Part shown: piece by piece, positions 10,791 to 22,929 of the stretch
Position numbering within the stretch: position 1 is the first letter of the stretch
How the letters are laid out: every line of letters begins with the position of its first letter
Assembly: GCA_032871835.1 (NCBI GenBank)
Contig: CM065295.1
Span: 82,887,819-82,951,818 of the forward strand
DNA length: 64,000 nt
Origin: Dipteronia dyeriana
Taxonomy: Eukaryota > Streptophyta > Magnoliopsida > Sapindales > Sapindaceae
Direction: 5' to 3'
Notes under the pieces: generated by a model
Database searches by the model: none
What the model was told of the DNA's origin: nothing
The model's input: only the letters and a program-made list of their open reading frames with translations
Made by a program: the position numbers and the translations under genes

Positions 10791-11876
10791 ATATGATTAT
10801 TTGATTTTCAGAGATGATAATAATAATAATCAAAGAAAGAAGACTAGTAAACATGTGAGAGGAAACATCAAACATGTCTCAGTGTTCTTTCATGACCTAG
10901 TCCTACCCACATGAAGATGACATGATAATGAATTGAATCTATAATCTCTCTCAATTTTTTTTTTTTAATAAAAACCATCCCCAACTCTTCCTCTTCCATG
11001 TTCCATCACATTCCAACTGGTCCATGTGCCATTGTTAAACCATATATTAAAAATATACAAGTCATTTCCTTTTCTGTCCAATTTGTTTGAAGCTTTACTG
11101 TGCAGTGAAACATTATTAGATCTAATCTGATTAAACCAGAACCCAAGTCTCCCCCAACAGAGATCTCTGATTGAAAACCCAAGTGAGTTTGAGAGAGAGA
11201 ATGGCCACCAATCTTAGAAGTCCTAGATTTATTCACTTGTGGTGTGTTTTTCGGTTTCTTTTGTTACTTCAGACCAAAGTCTCATGTCATCAACACTAGG
11301 TTGGAGATTTGGATCACTTCAGCAAGCCAATTAGTCTATGCAAAATAGTCCAAATACAACACTTTCAAATTCGGATATTCGAGTTGTTATAATTCTCTCA
11401 TCACGCATATTCGAGCAACATCGTCTAATCATTATTCGAGTTTATAGATGTTGACCTCTCAGATTTTTCCTTGTAAATTTACACCATTTGCTAGTCTCCA
11501 ATTTCCTCCACAGAAACGTGTGCTCATGCAGGAATTGTTGAAGAAGGCTTTGAAATTTTCGGATTCATGTATGAAGACGGGGTTGATCCAGGCATGGAAC
11601 AATTTACTTAAGTTTTATTAGTTCTAATCTGATTAAACCAGAACCCAATTATCATGTCATCAACACAAGGTTGGAGATTTGGATGCTTGGGGATTATCCA
11701 CTTCAGCAAGTCAATTAGTCTGCAAAATGGTCCAAATACAACACTTTCACTTTCAAGATTGGAGATTCTCTCTGAAAGTTCTCTTTTTTTTCTTTTCTCT
11801 TTTTCTGATCACTCATTCATTTTGTGCTGAGTTCTCACCATTTATGTTGTTGTAAATGAATGATACAAGACATTCA
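10791..11876. other. Noncoding stretch with a local imperfect duplication
   Basis: No open gene is visible. A local duplication is present: about 11113-11360 and 11620-11760 share tctaatctgattaaacc, ggttggagatttggat and ccaaatacaacactttca. Between the two copies sits a short PPR gene fragment, listed separately. Confidence 0.6.
11519..11611 (+). pseudogene. PPR protein gene fragment
   Basis: The plus strand reads CAHAGIVEEGFEIFGFMYED followed by GVDPGMEQFT. This closely matches the part of plant PLS-type pentatricopeptide repeat proteins usually read as SHAGLVEEG...M...GV.P..EHY. Only about 31 residues are recognisable, and no flanking repeats are open. It is a captured or relict fragment. 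Confidence 0.6.
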
Positions 11877-12840
11877 CACCCCATTTGGTGCACGGGATTG
11901 GTTGGACTATTTTATAGGATTTGATTGGACTGGGATTGGATTGGATTGGATTAGATTAATTATAACATTGTCTATTGTTTGATGTGACACGGGATATGAC
12001 TAAAATAGTTCAATCTTATATTTGGAATGATCTGGGATTGGATTGAAAATATTTTACTTCTGACTGATTTTATTTTATTAGTTTAATTAAAAAAAATCTA
12101 GACTTAAAAACAAAAACATTCATAAAGCCATCAAGGTCAATTTTTTTTTTCCTTGAATTAAATTTCAAAATAATAACAACAATAATAACCCAAACACATC
12201 TTTTTTTCAAACCAGAATTCTATATCCAAACTTAAAAAAAAAAAAATCTATATCCGAACACATCTCCTTCGTCGATTCAGATACAATTGTACAAAACATA
12301 TATCGTTCATCAATTTAATAAATCCAAATCATCAATATTTAGTCCAGATCATTAATCTTCACAAACAAAGATTATCAATCAACACACTCAAATTCTCAAC
12401 TCCAACAACCACGCACACACAACTTAACTTCACAAAATACAAATTGAATCTCAAAATACAAACCCAGAAATAAAAATAATTCCAATACAAAACTTAAATA
12501 ATTGTGCAAAAAAAAAATCAACAATTTTTTTTTGATGCACAGAATTAAAAAAAAAAACTAAAAGAGAAGTGATGATCAAACGAAAGAGAGAGAAAGGTAG
12601 GTGAGTGGGCCGGTGAGAAAGAGAAAAAGAAAGAGAGAGATGGATTAAATAGTGTGTGTCCAGGTAGAAATAGTCCTAGGACTAATAAAGACAAGGGAGA
12701 TGGTGGTATTATTATATCCCATGTTCATGGGACTAATTTTGATTGTGGGATTAGTAATCCCTTATTCAAAACAACACCAAACACCGAGTTAGGATAAAAA
12801 TTGTCCAATCCCAGTCAAATCTGGTGTACCAAACATGACC
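11877..12840. mobile_element. PIF/Harbinger-like nonautonomous element
   Basis: The left end ATTTGGTGCACGGGATTGG and the reverse complement of the right end (GTTTGGTACACC...GGGATTGG) form imperfect terminal inverted repeats. The flanking trinucleotides are tca and tga, consistent with a decayed 3-bp target duplication. The interior has no transposase frame. The orthologous position in the 42.2-kb block (42237-42240) lacks the element. Confidence 0.65.
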
Positions 12841-12850
12841 TGAGTGATAT

Positions 12851-14192
12851 ATGGATATTAAGATTTTAATCCCTCTAGTTTGCGTTTTTCTGGGTTTGAT
12901 TCACTAGTTTTTTGAATTCTTAACCTTAGTCCATCAGTTCTTTGACAATACCGAATCCAGTCCCTACCGTCCAATTCCGTTAGTTTTCCGTTGACTTCCG
13001 TTAGGTCAACAAGGGTATTATGGGAATTTTGACAAAAGCTTATAGAAGCTATTCATTAATAAGGGTAAAAATGACATTTCATTTAAAACTTAAAAAAAAA
13101 TATTAAAATAATTAATATAAAAAATTGAAAACATAAATTATTTAAATTAAAAAAAAAACACAAATACCCTGCATAAATACATATAATTACACTTAATAAA
13201 TTTATATAATTATATATCCACCCAAATAATAATTAAACAATAACCCAAAAACTTTACGAATTAAGAAATTGACCCCAATCCCTTCCTCACATTCTCCAGA
13301 TCCCTTCATCTCCCTCTCAGTCTCTCTCCATCGTTCAACGCCATTACCACCACCACCACCACCACCACCACCTCCACCACCACCACTAAAAACCAAACGA
13401 TCTGAACCACCACTACCAAACCCTTTCTCAGGATCTCATCTTTCTCTTTCTCTTTCTCTCTCTCTTTCTCAATCACTCTAATTTCTCTCTCTCGATCCCA
13501 GCATTCACTGATTGAATGGTTTTTTTTTTGGGTGTCGATTCAATGGTTTCTTGGTTTGGTGATGGTGGTTGAGTGATTTGCGATTCATTGGGTGTGGTGG
13601 TTGGTTGATTTCAGTGGTGGGATGGATTTTTGAGGTTGGAATTTGATGGTGGGAGGGTTTGGTGATTTCAAGAAAAACATGCTCTTGAGAGGCTAGAATG
13701 GGTGAAAAACGAACCGGAGAATGGACTGTCGACCGTCGATCTGGGCAGAAAATGGTCAGAAACGAGTTCGAAAATGATGTAGAACAGTCGGGTTTCATGT
13801 CGGGTCAACCGGGTCAAGAACCAGGTCCGGGTCGGGCAAACGTTTGTCGACGGGTCGCTGGCTGAAGAAGACAACATGATGTCATGCTGACGTCGAGCTG
13901 ATGCAGTGGGGTATACTCAACAATTTCTAGGGTGCACTCAGTGGCCCAAGGTGGCTTGTTTAAGGGTGGAGTTAGATCTAGGTTGGGATGTGCTTAACAG
14001 GCTCAAGCACCCACTTCATGAAGGGCATAAAGGTCTTTTCACAGGAACCAGGGGCAGGATGGTCATTTTACCATCTGACGTTGTCAGTAAACGAAAACCG
14101 TGACAGAAGGACTAAAGTTAGTAATTCAAAAAACTAGTAGATCGAACCCAGATTAACGATAACTAGAGAGACTAAAATCTTAATATCCCTAG
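12851..14192. mobile_element. Long-TIR (Mutator-like) nonautonomous element
   Basis: Both ends carry inverted repeats of more than 60 bp that begin GATATTAAGATTTTA and include ACTAGTTTTTTGAATT. A short direct repeat, gatat, flanks the element. The interior contains a CCACCACC-rich stretch (about 13345-13390) and CT-rich sequence (13435-13500), as in the 5' UTR and first exon of a plant gene; this may be captured host DNA. No transposase is visible. The matching position at about 42246 is empty. Confidence 0.75.
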
Positions 14193-14256
14193 GATATACA
14201 AAGTTTTGGTTACTAATGTACAATTAAGGAACAAATGAGAGAGCAGACCAGGACAT

Positions 14257-15165
14257 TTTTTTTTATAAGGTTGTTGGAGGTGCTAACCCAACATTTTATT
14301 ATAGAGAAAAGAAATCAAAACAGAACAAAAAACTAAAGAAGAAAACAGATCAACATATCAACAGAACCTAAAAGAAGGTCTGCTACACAAATCCTTGAAA
14401 GTAAAAGGGTTACAGAAATTCGGAGCATTCCACCACCATGTAGGAGAGAAGATACTGGGGCTCTTGGAAGCTAAACTATCAGCAGCTTGATTACCTTCTC
14501 AATAAATATGAGTCACAGCAAAATCCATTTGAGAGATTAAACACAAACACCTTTCCCAAGCGAAGCGCCAACGCTAAAGAACCTTACGAGACCTAGAACG
14601 AAGGATATCCACTACACAAGTAGAATCACTCTCCAACCATAAACGACGCCATCCAAATGTCCAAGCATAATCAATAGTGTAAACGGCAGCAACCAATTCA
14701 ACCTTAAAAGCAAAACAGACACCAAGAGGAATAGCAAAACAACCTTTAACGAAACCCATGCATGTGCGAAAAACCCCTGCACAACCAAGACTACCAAAAG
14801 CAGCCTCGTCCGTGTTAACCTTAATACAACCCGACGGGGTAGGACGCCAATTAACCTCTAAAATATGAGGAGCCTTTGGAGGGCGACCAGAGACATGAAG
14901 CCGTTGAAGAATCTGAAGCTCATCCACTGAATTCTTCATAGTGCCAGACTGAAGAGAGTCTGCCTCACCAACAGAATGCCAAAGCAGTGAAAGAGCATCA
15001 GCAAAGACGATCTTGTCATCCTCAAAAGTAGCTTGATTCCGGAAGAACCACACCGCCCAGAAAACCGTGATACTAGAAACCTGCCAGAGAGTTTTCAGTT
15101 GAGTGTTAAATACAACTCTCATTGCCTCCTGCCAAAAGTCCAAGCAAGTACCATTTAACTTAAGT
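14257..15165 (-). mobile_element. 5'-truncated LINE (L1-like) with RNase H domain
   Basis: The minus strand encodes the C-terminus of a plant LINE ORF2: PSGCIKVNTDEAAFGS, then FKVELVAAVYTIDYAW, then LWLESDSTCVVDIL, which give the D-E-D catalytic residues of RNase H, and finally EGNQAADSLA. At least two stops interrupt it (at about 14570 and 14480). A poly(A) tail is seen as a T run at 14257-14265. The 10-bp target duplication accaggacat flanks it at 14247-14256 and 15166-15175, and the empty site is at 42297-42306. Confidence 0.93.
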
Positions 15166-16255
15166 ACCAGGACATGAAAATTGAGAAAATTGCTATGTTT
15201 TCTATATGGTTTATACATTGCAAATTGTTGTTGACAAATTGTACATTTGGGGAAAAAAAATCATTTTGCATAGACATTTGCAAAAAGCACACAATATAGT
15301 TGATGCATTCAAGTTCAAAAACAATAACAAATTCTTAAAGCCTTAAACATCCAATATCTTCAGGCCTATAGATGGTGCAAGTGATGAAATCAGAATACTG
15401 GGCAGGATTGGATAAATCCTTATAAAATTGATCTATAAGAATAAACAAAATTAAATATTTAACAAAAATCCAACAACTATCAGTTCCAAGCACCAGAGCG
15501 TTCAAACAAAAAGTGTGATAAACTGGAAAGTGCAGTAGACCTATTTCATTAAGCTCTTAATCAGAACAACTAAAAACTCTCATGATGCAAAAAATCATCT
15601 CTCAAGGTTGGTCTGAGCTTGCACCAAAACTACCACCACCACCACAACCACAACCTAAGCCCGGTCTTCCACCAGGACCACCCTGCATGTTTGGACGAAA
15701 CTCAAAATTGAATATAAACATTAAGAAAATGAATATAAATATGTCCCACACCATGAATATAAAATAAAAATAAAAAAAATGTTTACAAATGGCTTTTGTC
15801 ATGCATGAGAGAAAATTATAGATTATATTCCAAAAACAAGAGAAATTTATCTTTCAATGATTGCTTAAGGTACCACAAGCTAAATAAAATCATCCAGTAA
15901 CCTGTTTATGAAACACTTGTCATATAAATTATAAATATACTGTCTATAAATTTGAAGGGGACTGTGAAGTTATCGAACTGCTAAATCAAGTTAATCATGT
16001 AAAACCTAAACAACAAATTTATTTTTTAACCATATAAAATTGAAAAGGCAAATTACTACCGATGAACAGTGAACAAACACCATAGGGTTAATATAAATTA
16101 GCATTATCATTTGAGCAAAAAAGACCATTCCAACTTACAGTTTACAAGTGAAACTGTGAAAAAACACGAGAATTACCCTGAAAGAAGGTTGATAGTCAGC
16201 AGGCGCTCCACCCTTGTCACCAGAATCACCCCCTGGTGCACAAGGACCTCCACGG

Positions 16256-16822
16256 TGATGTAAGACAAAGATGAAGGAACCGCGGTTCATGTCGAACAAT
16301 TTCTTTATTTTCTTATTTTGTTAATTTTGGCTTTTTCTTGTTTAGTAAGTTTATTTATTTTAGTTTGATTATGAATTAAATTTAGGTTTTAGAAATAAAT
16401 CAAACTTACCTTTTTGGTAAGATTTGATCTTTGTTTTCCAGTCAAGTTAAAAGTCATGAATCTTAGAAGTTTCTGATTAGTTTTAATATTTTCTTGTTTT
16501 AGTCTTTTTTAAGGAATGTCGTATTCGAATCGTATTAGGATTAGTTTATTATAAATAGTTTTATTATTTCCAATTATTGTAACTTTTAAACTTTTGATTG
16601 ATTTTAATAAAATCGTTTCTTTAGAACATTTATCTATCGTGGATTCAACATGCTCTTTGAGGATTCGAGAGCACAATTTTCTAACGACGACTACGGAATG
16701 ATAGCCCCTGCATGGCGGTCTATGCTTGGGTAACTACCGGTTGCTGCGTCAATGTTCGTCTGAGTATACCTCAGGGTTCGATAAAGTGATCATTCTTATT
16801 TTCGTCATACCCCGCTGCATCA
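16256..16822 (+). mobile_element. Solo LTR inside RPS10 exon 4
   Basis: The 567-bp segment starts TGATGTAAGAC and ends GCTGCATCA (TG...CA) and is flanked by the perfect 5-bp repeat cacgg (16251-16255 and 16823-16827). It splits the S10 coding sequence between DGYR and the GGPCAPGGD region. A TATA-like ataaatag occurs near 16553 on the plus strand, so plus is the likelier orientation. No internal retroelement domains remain. Confidence 0.9.
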
Positions 16823-17648
16823 CACGGTATCCATCGTGGTCTCCAAATCTCCTCTCTCCCTCGAAACGAGGTGGGCCACTGTGTACATCAACAACAAAAT
16901 TCAACTGACATTACAACCAACAAAAGGAAACTGTACAAAAATACAATAACTCCACAATTCACATGTGTGTATGTAACAGTTCAAATGTAAACAAAATAAA
17001 ACCATTAATTCATAGCAAGATTAAACTTACAATCAACATTCCTCAATAGCTTGACACAGTAACGAATCATGTATTTCAAAACAATAGAATGGCATTCACA
17101 CAATTATCATAGCAGTGTAAATCCACGGACTTTTAACTGACAAATTTGATTATCTTATCAGTATGGTCCCACTTGAGATTCTCTAATATAAGTAAAACTA
17201 CAATTATATTCTAACTGCAAGAAAACATAAAATAATGCCGACTAACATTAAGAAACAAAATGACAAAACAAATAACTATAGAAAGAATGAAAACTATACT
17301 GCGTACGATCACCAGAATGGCCCATGGGGTGACCACCAGTGGGCTTGGCTTGTTTGATTGTTTCTTCAGAGTGGCTGGTACAATTTCAGGGGGAGATTGA
17401 GGCAGGTTCGAAGGAACTCAATGCCTTCATTGGTGTGGTACCCGTAATAAACTAATAATGCATCCAAGCAAAGGTCTAACGCGTATACTCCTTCGACTTG
17501 AAGCTCTGCATCAGCTTTATTACTTGTAGATTCGGTGCTCAATTTCAGGGGCTTCGCCAAATTGAAGTCTTTCTTTGCATAACACACACCCTCTACAAAA
17601 ACCACCGTGGTTGTTTATTTATACAAGATCTTAAGAAATTAGATATTC

Positions 17649-18040
17649 TGTTGACAAATTGGTTCAACTTCCACAACCTATCTACCACCATCTACATTGT
17701 TGATAATGTGGAAACCAAACCATCAACCATTAACCACCTTGTTGAAAATGGGGGAGGGTTGTCTCTGTCTTTCCCCTATAAATAAGACCATCAGTAAAGC
17801 AAGGGAAATATCAAGGCAAGACAAGAAACAATTCAGTATTCTGTGTTTCCAAAGAGAGTTCTTGAGAGTTGAGAGAAAAACTCTGTTTTGTATTATTTCT
17901 GAAATAATATTAGTTTGCTGCCTCCCGTGGACGTGGACGTGGACGTGGACGTGGACGTAGGCAATTGCCGAACCACGTAAATATCTGTGTTTGTGTGTTG
18001 TGTGCACTTTTCTGTTTAATTTCTGGTCATTTTCGCGATA
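17649..18040 (+). repeat. 5' LTR of the copia element
   Basis: The LTR starts TGTTGAC and matches 22930-23303. It has a TATA box (ctataaata at 17776-17784) and a short tandem run of gtggac units (about five) near 17930-17957. The expected CA end has decayed to TA (gcgata against gcaaca in the 3' LTR). Confidence 0.93.
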
Positions 18041-18043
18041 AAT

Positions 18044-18055
18044 TGGTATTAGAGC
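18044..18055 (+). other. Primer-binding site (initiator tRNA-Met)
   Basis: TGGTATTAGAGC differs by one base from the canonical TGGTATCAGAGC of plant copia elements and lies three bases after the 5' LTR. Confidence 0.9.
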
Positions 18056-18254
18056 TTTGGTTTTTTGTAAAGTCCAGAAATTTTAAAGTGCTCGAATCGC
18101 TGTTCAGAGGATACCATTGTGTTCCTCTTGGAAATATGATTCCAACGCCGATGACCGCATCTAAAACGGAGCTCTAAAGAACTCTCTAGCTTCGGTCAAC
18201 ATTGGAAAAAAATTCAGAATTTTGTTGCAATTTTTCCAAGGAAGAAGAAGACAC

Positions 18255-18600
18255 TGTAGCAGCCACGTCATTCAACACGTCAGCTGCCACATCGTCGCAC
18301 AGTCACCCGTCACGCCATCATCAGTCAGCCACATCAGCTCCAGTCATCCACCACGTCAACACCAGTCATCCGCCACAACTGCCACGTCAGCATCAGTCAT
18401 TTGCCACGTCAGCAGCAGTCATTTGCCATGTCAGCGACAACAACCACCACGTCAGTCCAAGTCAACTCCAGTCATCCACCACGTCAACACCAGTCATCTT
18501 CCACGTCAGCGACAACAACCACCATGTCATCGACATATCAGATATACGCCACATCATCGACACGTCGCCCGTCAGAATATTTTGTTAGCCTAACGGAATA
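18255..18600 (+). repeat. Degenerate CACGTCA-rich short repeats in the copia leader
   Basis: The leader between the primer-binding site and gag holds eight exact CACGTCA heptamers together with variants (CATGTCA, CACATCA) and repeated CCAGTCATCC. It is GC-richer than the surroundings and open in more than one frame without resembling a protein family. Confidence 0.7.
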
Positions 18601-18794
18601 TTCTTGAGTCAACTCGGTCTAGAAGTGTTTTTTGCCCAACTTAGTATAATTTTCACCCGTTTTCGATCGAGTCATACCTGTTTCCAACTATTTCAACCGT
18701 TCTGGACATAACCGTGCCATCGGTTTCAGCTAATTCTACTTGTAAGTACTGTTTTTGACTTACTCAAGCTTTATTAACACTATTTTCGGGCACG

Positions 18795-19880
18795 ATGGGT
18801 GATCCAGAAGCTGAAGAAAACTTGGAACAATCAACTGAACCTCAAACCTCGACATCAACCAGTAGTTCTTGGCAATGGAGCTCGATATCTAATGCGAAGT
18901 TTGATATTGAGAAGTTTGATGACACCAACAACTTCGGCATGTGGCAATGCGAAGTTATGGATTTGTTATTCCGGGAATGATCATATATTGCTTTAAGTTC
19001 CAAACCCAAGGATATTTCCGATGAAGATTGGAAATATGTAAATCGTCAAGCCTGTGGAACAATTCGGTTGTGTCTAGCCAAGGACCAGAAGTACTTTGTC
19101 ATGAAGGAGACTATGACATCAAGTCTCTGGAAAAAGCTGGAGGACAAGTACATGACAAAAAACATAGAGAACCGACTCTACCTGAAGAAGAAGTTTTTTC
19201 AATTCCAATACAAAAAAGGTATTTCTATGATTGAGCATTTGGATAATTACAATAAAATTCTCGCTGATTTACAAAATTTAGATGTTGAAATTAGCGATGA
19301 GGATAAAGCACTACTGTTGTTAAATTCCCTGTCTGATACCTATGAACACTTAACCACAACTCTGTTATATGGAAATGATGGGTTAAATTCATAGACGTTT
19401 CTAATGCTCTGGTGAATAATGAGTATCGGAAGAAGGATCAGCTTGATCACAGAGACTTAACATCAGAAGCATTGCCCGTTTCTCGAGGCAGGACAGACCA
19501 CAGAAGATTTGGAGTACCTAGTGAGCATGGTAAATCTCGCTCAAAATCAAGAGGAGCATATCGCTCAAAATCAAGAGGAGAATCATCATTCAGATGTCCT
19601 ACGAAGGATGAGTGTGCTTATTGTCATCATAAAGGACATTGGAAGAAAGAATGTCCAAACAAGGACAAATCTAATGTGAATGTTGCAGAAAAAGCTGATG
19701 AGGGAGAGGACTCAGCTTTTACAGTTTCATCATCAGACAACCATTCTAATAAATGGATTCTAGATTCCGGTTGTTCCTATCATATGTGTCCCAACAGGCA
19801 GTGGTTCTCAAGCTTCCAGGAGCTTGACGGAGGAGTTGTGCTTATGGGCAACGACAATACCTGTCGGACGAAAGGGGTAT
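18795..19880 (+). pseudogene. Copia gag with zinc knuckle, and start of protease
   Basis: The frame starts at 18795 (MGDPEAEENLEQ). FDIEKFDDTNNFGMWQCEV is the copia gag N-terminal motif. After a stop at 18978 the UBN2-type gag core continues (LWKKLEDKYMTKNIENRLYL). The zinc knuckle [14 protein letters not shown] (CX2CX4HX4C) lies near 19615-19660. The protease active site follows as [12 protein letters not shown] near 19755. Several stops prevent a full-length product. Confidence 0.9.
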
Positions 19881-19921
19881 GAACTATTCACTTGAAGATG
19901 CACAATGGTACAATCAAATGA

Positions 19922-22879
19922 TTGATAACCGTTAGGTATGTCCCTGATTTGAAGAAGAACCTCATTTCACTAGGGGTCTTAGACTCCAACGGTTACAAGG
20001 TGACCATGGAAGGTGGAGTCCTGAAAGTTATACAAGGTGCATTCTTGGCAATGAAAGGAATTCGACAGAGAAATCTATATTTTCTGGACAGGTACACAGT
20101 CACATGGAGAGCAGCCGTCTCCAACAGTTTCGACGATGAACCATCTGATACTTCCCGACTCTGGCATATGCGCTTAGGGCATGTTGGGGAGAAAACTTTG
20201 CAAGGTTTGGTGAAGCAAGGTATTCTGAAAGGTGCCAAGACAGGTAAATTTGAATTCTACGAGCATTGTGTCATGGGAAAGCAGACGAGAGTCAAGTTCG
20301 GCACCGCCATTCATCGTACAAAAGCAACATTGGATTACATTCACACTGATGTTTGGGGGCCTTCCAAAAATGCTTCATTGGGAAGTAAACATTATTTTGT
20401 AACTTTTATTGATGATTTCTCCAGGTATGTCTGGGTATACACCATGAAGCATAAGGATGAAGTTCTAGATATCTTTCTTCAATGGAAGAAGATGATTGAA
20501 ACCTAGACAGGCAGAAAAATCAGAAGGCTCAGATCAGACAATGGCGGAGAATACATATCAAATCCTTCCATGAAATACTGTCAGGATGAAGGGATAATTA
20601 GACATTTTACAGTTCCTGGTACGCCATAGCAAAACGGCGTTGCAGAATGGATGAACCATACTTTTGTGGAGAAAGTTCGATGTATGCTTCCTCAATCTGG
20701 CCTTAGCAAGGCATTCTAGGAAGAGGCTTTGATGTATGTCTCTCATATTGTCAACAGACTACCCACTTCTGCACTTGATGGGAAAACTCCCAAGGAGGTA
20801 TGGTCAGAACAACTTGTTTCCGATTACGATCGACTACATATATTTGGATGTCTAGCATACTTTCGTGTTACTGAATCCAAACTAGATCCTCGAGCCAAGA
20901 AAGCTATTTATATGGGCTTTAGTGAAGGAGTTAAGGGATTCAGACTATGGAATTCCGAGTCAAAGAAGATTATCGTGAGTCGAAATGTCACCTTTGACGA
21001 ATTTACGATGTTGAAGCAGACACCTCGAGACACAGAAAATGAGAATCCGAATTCTCTATGACATGTGGAGTTTGAGACTCCGAAGAAGTCAGAAAAGGCT
21101 TCTCCGATAGTCGATCATCCTGATGATCTTGATAGCCTGGACGAGATATCAATTGAGGTGGAGGATAAAACACCACTATTTGAGATCAGACAACAACCTG
21201 AATCTATTGCCATCAGTAGGCCGAAAAGAGATATTCGGAGGCCTACTCATTACACATACATGGTGGCATACGCTCTTCCAGTGACTGATGATGAAGTCCC
21301 GTACACATACAGCGAAGCTATGGACTGTACAGACAATGTCAAGTGGAAGATGGCAATGGATGAGGAGATGAAATCACTTCACTATAATGAAACTTGGAAT
21401 TTGACACAACTTCCAAAGGGAAAAAGAGTTATAGGGTGCAAATGGGTCTATGCCAAGAAGGAATGTGCTTCTGGTAAAGACAACATCAGATACAAAGCCA
21501 GATTTGTAGCAAAAGGATATGCACAGAAAGAAGGAATAGACTACAATGAGGTATTCTCACCAGTTGTCAAGCATTCGTCTATTCGGATCCTATTGGCTTT
21601 GGTTGCATAATTTGATCTCGAGTTAGCTCAACTCGACGTGAAAAATACATTTCTTCATGGTACTTTGAATGAAGAAATTTATATGTCTCAGCCAGAAGGG
21701 TTCAAAGTTCCAGGACATGAGAATTGGGCTTGCAAGCTAAACAAGTCCCTGTATGGTTTGAAGCAGCCACCGCGACAGTGGTACAAGCGGTTTGATAGCT
21801 TCATGATGACTCAGAAGTACACATGCAGTCATTTTGATCACTGTGTATACTTTCGCAAACTCCAAGATGGTACATTTGTCTATTTGCTCTTATATGTGGA
21901 TGATATGCTGATAGCATCTAAGAGCAAGGTGGAGATCGATAGGTTGAATGCTCAATTGAGCTCAGAGTTCGACATGAAGGATCTTGGAGAGGCCAAAAAG
22001 ATTCTTGGTATGGAGATCAAAAGGGACATAGCGAAATGTGCCATTTGTTTGACACAAAATCAGTATTTAAAGACTGTACTTCAGAGGTTTGGCATTAATA
22101 GCAAGTCTAAACCTGTAAGTACACCATTGGCTCCACATTTTAAGATGAGTGCACTGATGTCACTGACTACTGATGATGCAAAGAGGGAAATGGATCATGT
22201 TCCTTATGGAAATACAGTTGGTGCCTTGATGTATGAGATGGTGTGTACCAGACTCGACATTTCACACGCTGTAAGTATGGTGAGCCGTTACATGTACAAT
22301 CCTGGTAAGGGCCACTGGCAAGCTGTGAAATGGATTCTACGGTATATCCAGGGTACTGTAGATATTGGTTTGAAGTTCGAAAAAGATTAGACGATTGACA
22401 AACATATCGTAGGATATGTTGATTCTGATTATGCTGGTGATTTGGATAAGTGTCGATCTACTACTGGTTATGTGTTCACTATGGTAGGTGAACCCATAAG
22501 TTGGAGATCAACTTTACAGTCAACAGTGGCTTTATCTACTACTGAGACTGAGTATATGGTTGTAACAGAAGGTTTCAAAGAAGCCATTTGGTTTCGTGGT
22601 TTAATCAAGGATTCGGGCATTGTTCAGGAAAGTGTGGAGATTTTCTGTGACAGTCAGAGTGTCATTTGTTTGGAAAAGAACCAAGTCCATCATGTTCGCT
22701 CTAAGCATATAGACGTACGTTACCATTTTGTTCAGAAAATAATATATGAAGGGAACATTCTACTCCAGAAAATCGAAATTGTAGACAGTCATGCAGATAT
22801 GTTAACAAAGGTGGTAACAGGGATCAAGTTCCAACATTGCTTGGACTTGATCAATATCTCTCGAGCTCGTATCGCCTAA
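19922..22879 (+). pseudogene. Copia pol: integrase, reverse transcriptase, RNase H
   Basis: The pre-integrase zinc region reads RLWHMRLGHVGEKTLQGLV. The integrase core has YIHTDVWGP and TFIDDFSRYVWVY. The reverse transcriptase shows CKWVYAKKECASG, then YKARFVAKGYAQKEG, then LYGLKQPPRQWYKRFD and the catalytic LLYVDDMLIAS (near 21890). RNase H ends with [13 protein letters not shown] and ADMLTK. Stops at 20504, 20627, 20717, 21059, 21608 and 22388 break the frame. Confidence 0.93.
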
Positions 22880-22929
22880 GGGCGTAATGGAGGCAGCATT
22901 GATTGGTGGATTCTCGCCAAGGTGGAGAT

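Larger units (their letters stand above)
11860..15460. repeat. Block shared with 42.2-42.6 kb, split by three insertions
   Basis: Short segments at 11860-11876, 12841-12850, 14193-14256 and 15166-15460 line up in order and orientation with the continuous stretch 42221-42620. Examples are gatacaagacattca, acaaagttttg, caaatgagaga and gaaaattgagaaaatt. The sequences between them are transposable elements listed separately. The block adjoins the 3' end of the RPS10 pseudogene. Confidence 0.88.

Noticed and set aside
13202..13481. Poly-glycine and poly-proline frames on opposite strands
   Set aside because: Both come from one CCA/TGG trinucleotide run inside the long-TIR element, with no conserved context.
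15582..15802. Proline-rich plus-strand frame
   Set aside because: It is the antisense of the Gly-rich S10 C-terminus on the minus strand.
18202..18607. Three overlapping His/Ser/Thr-rich frames
   Set aside because: They are readings of the CACGTCA repeat leader in all three frames and precede gag without a family match.
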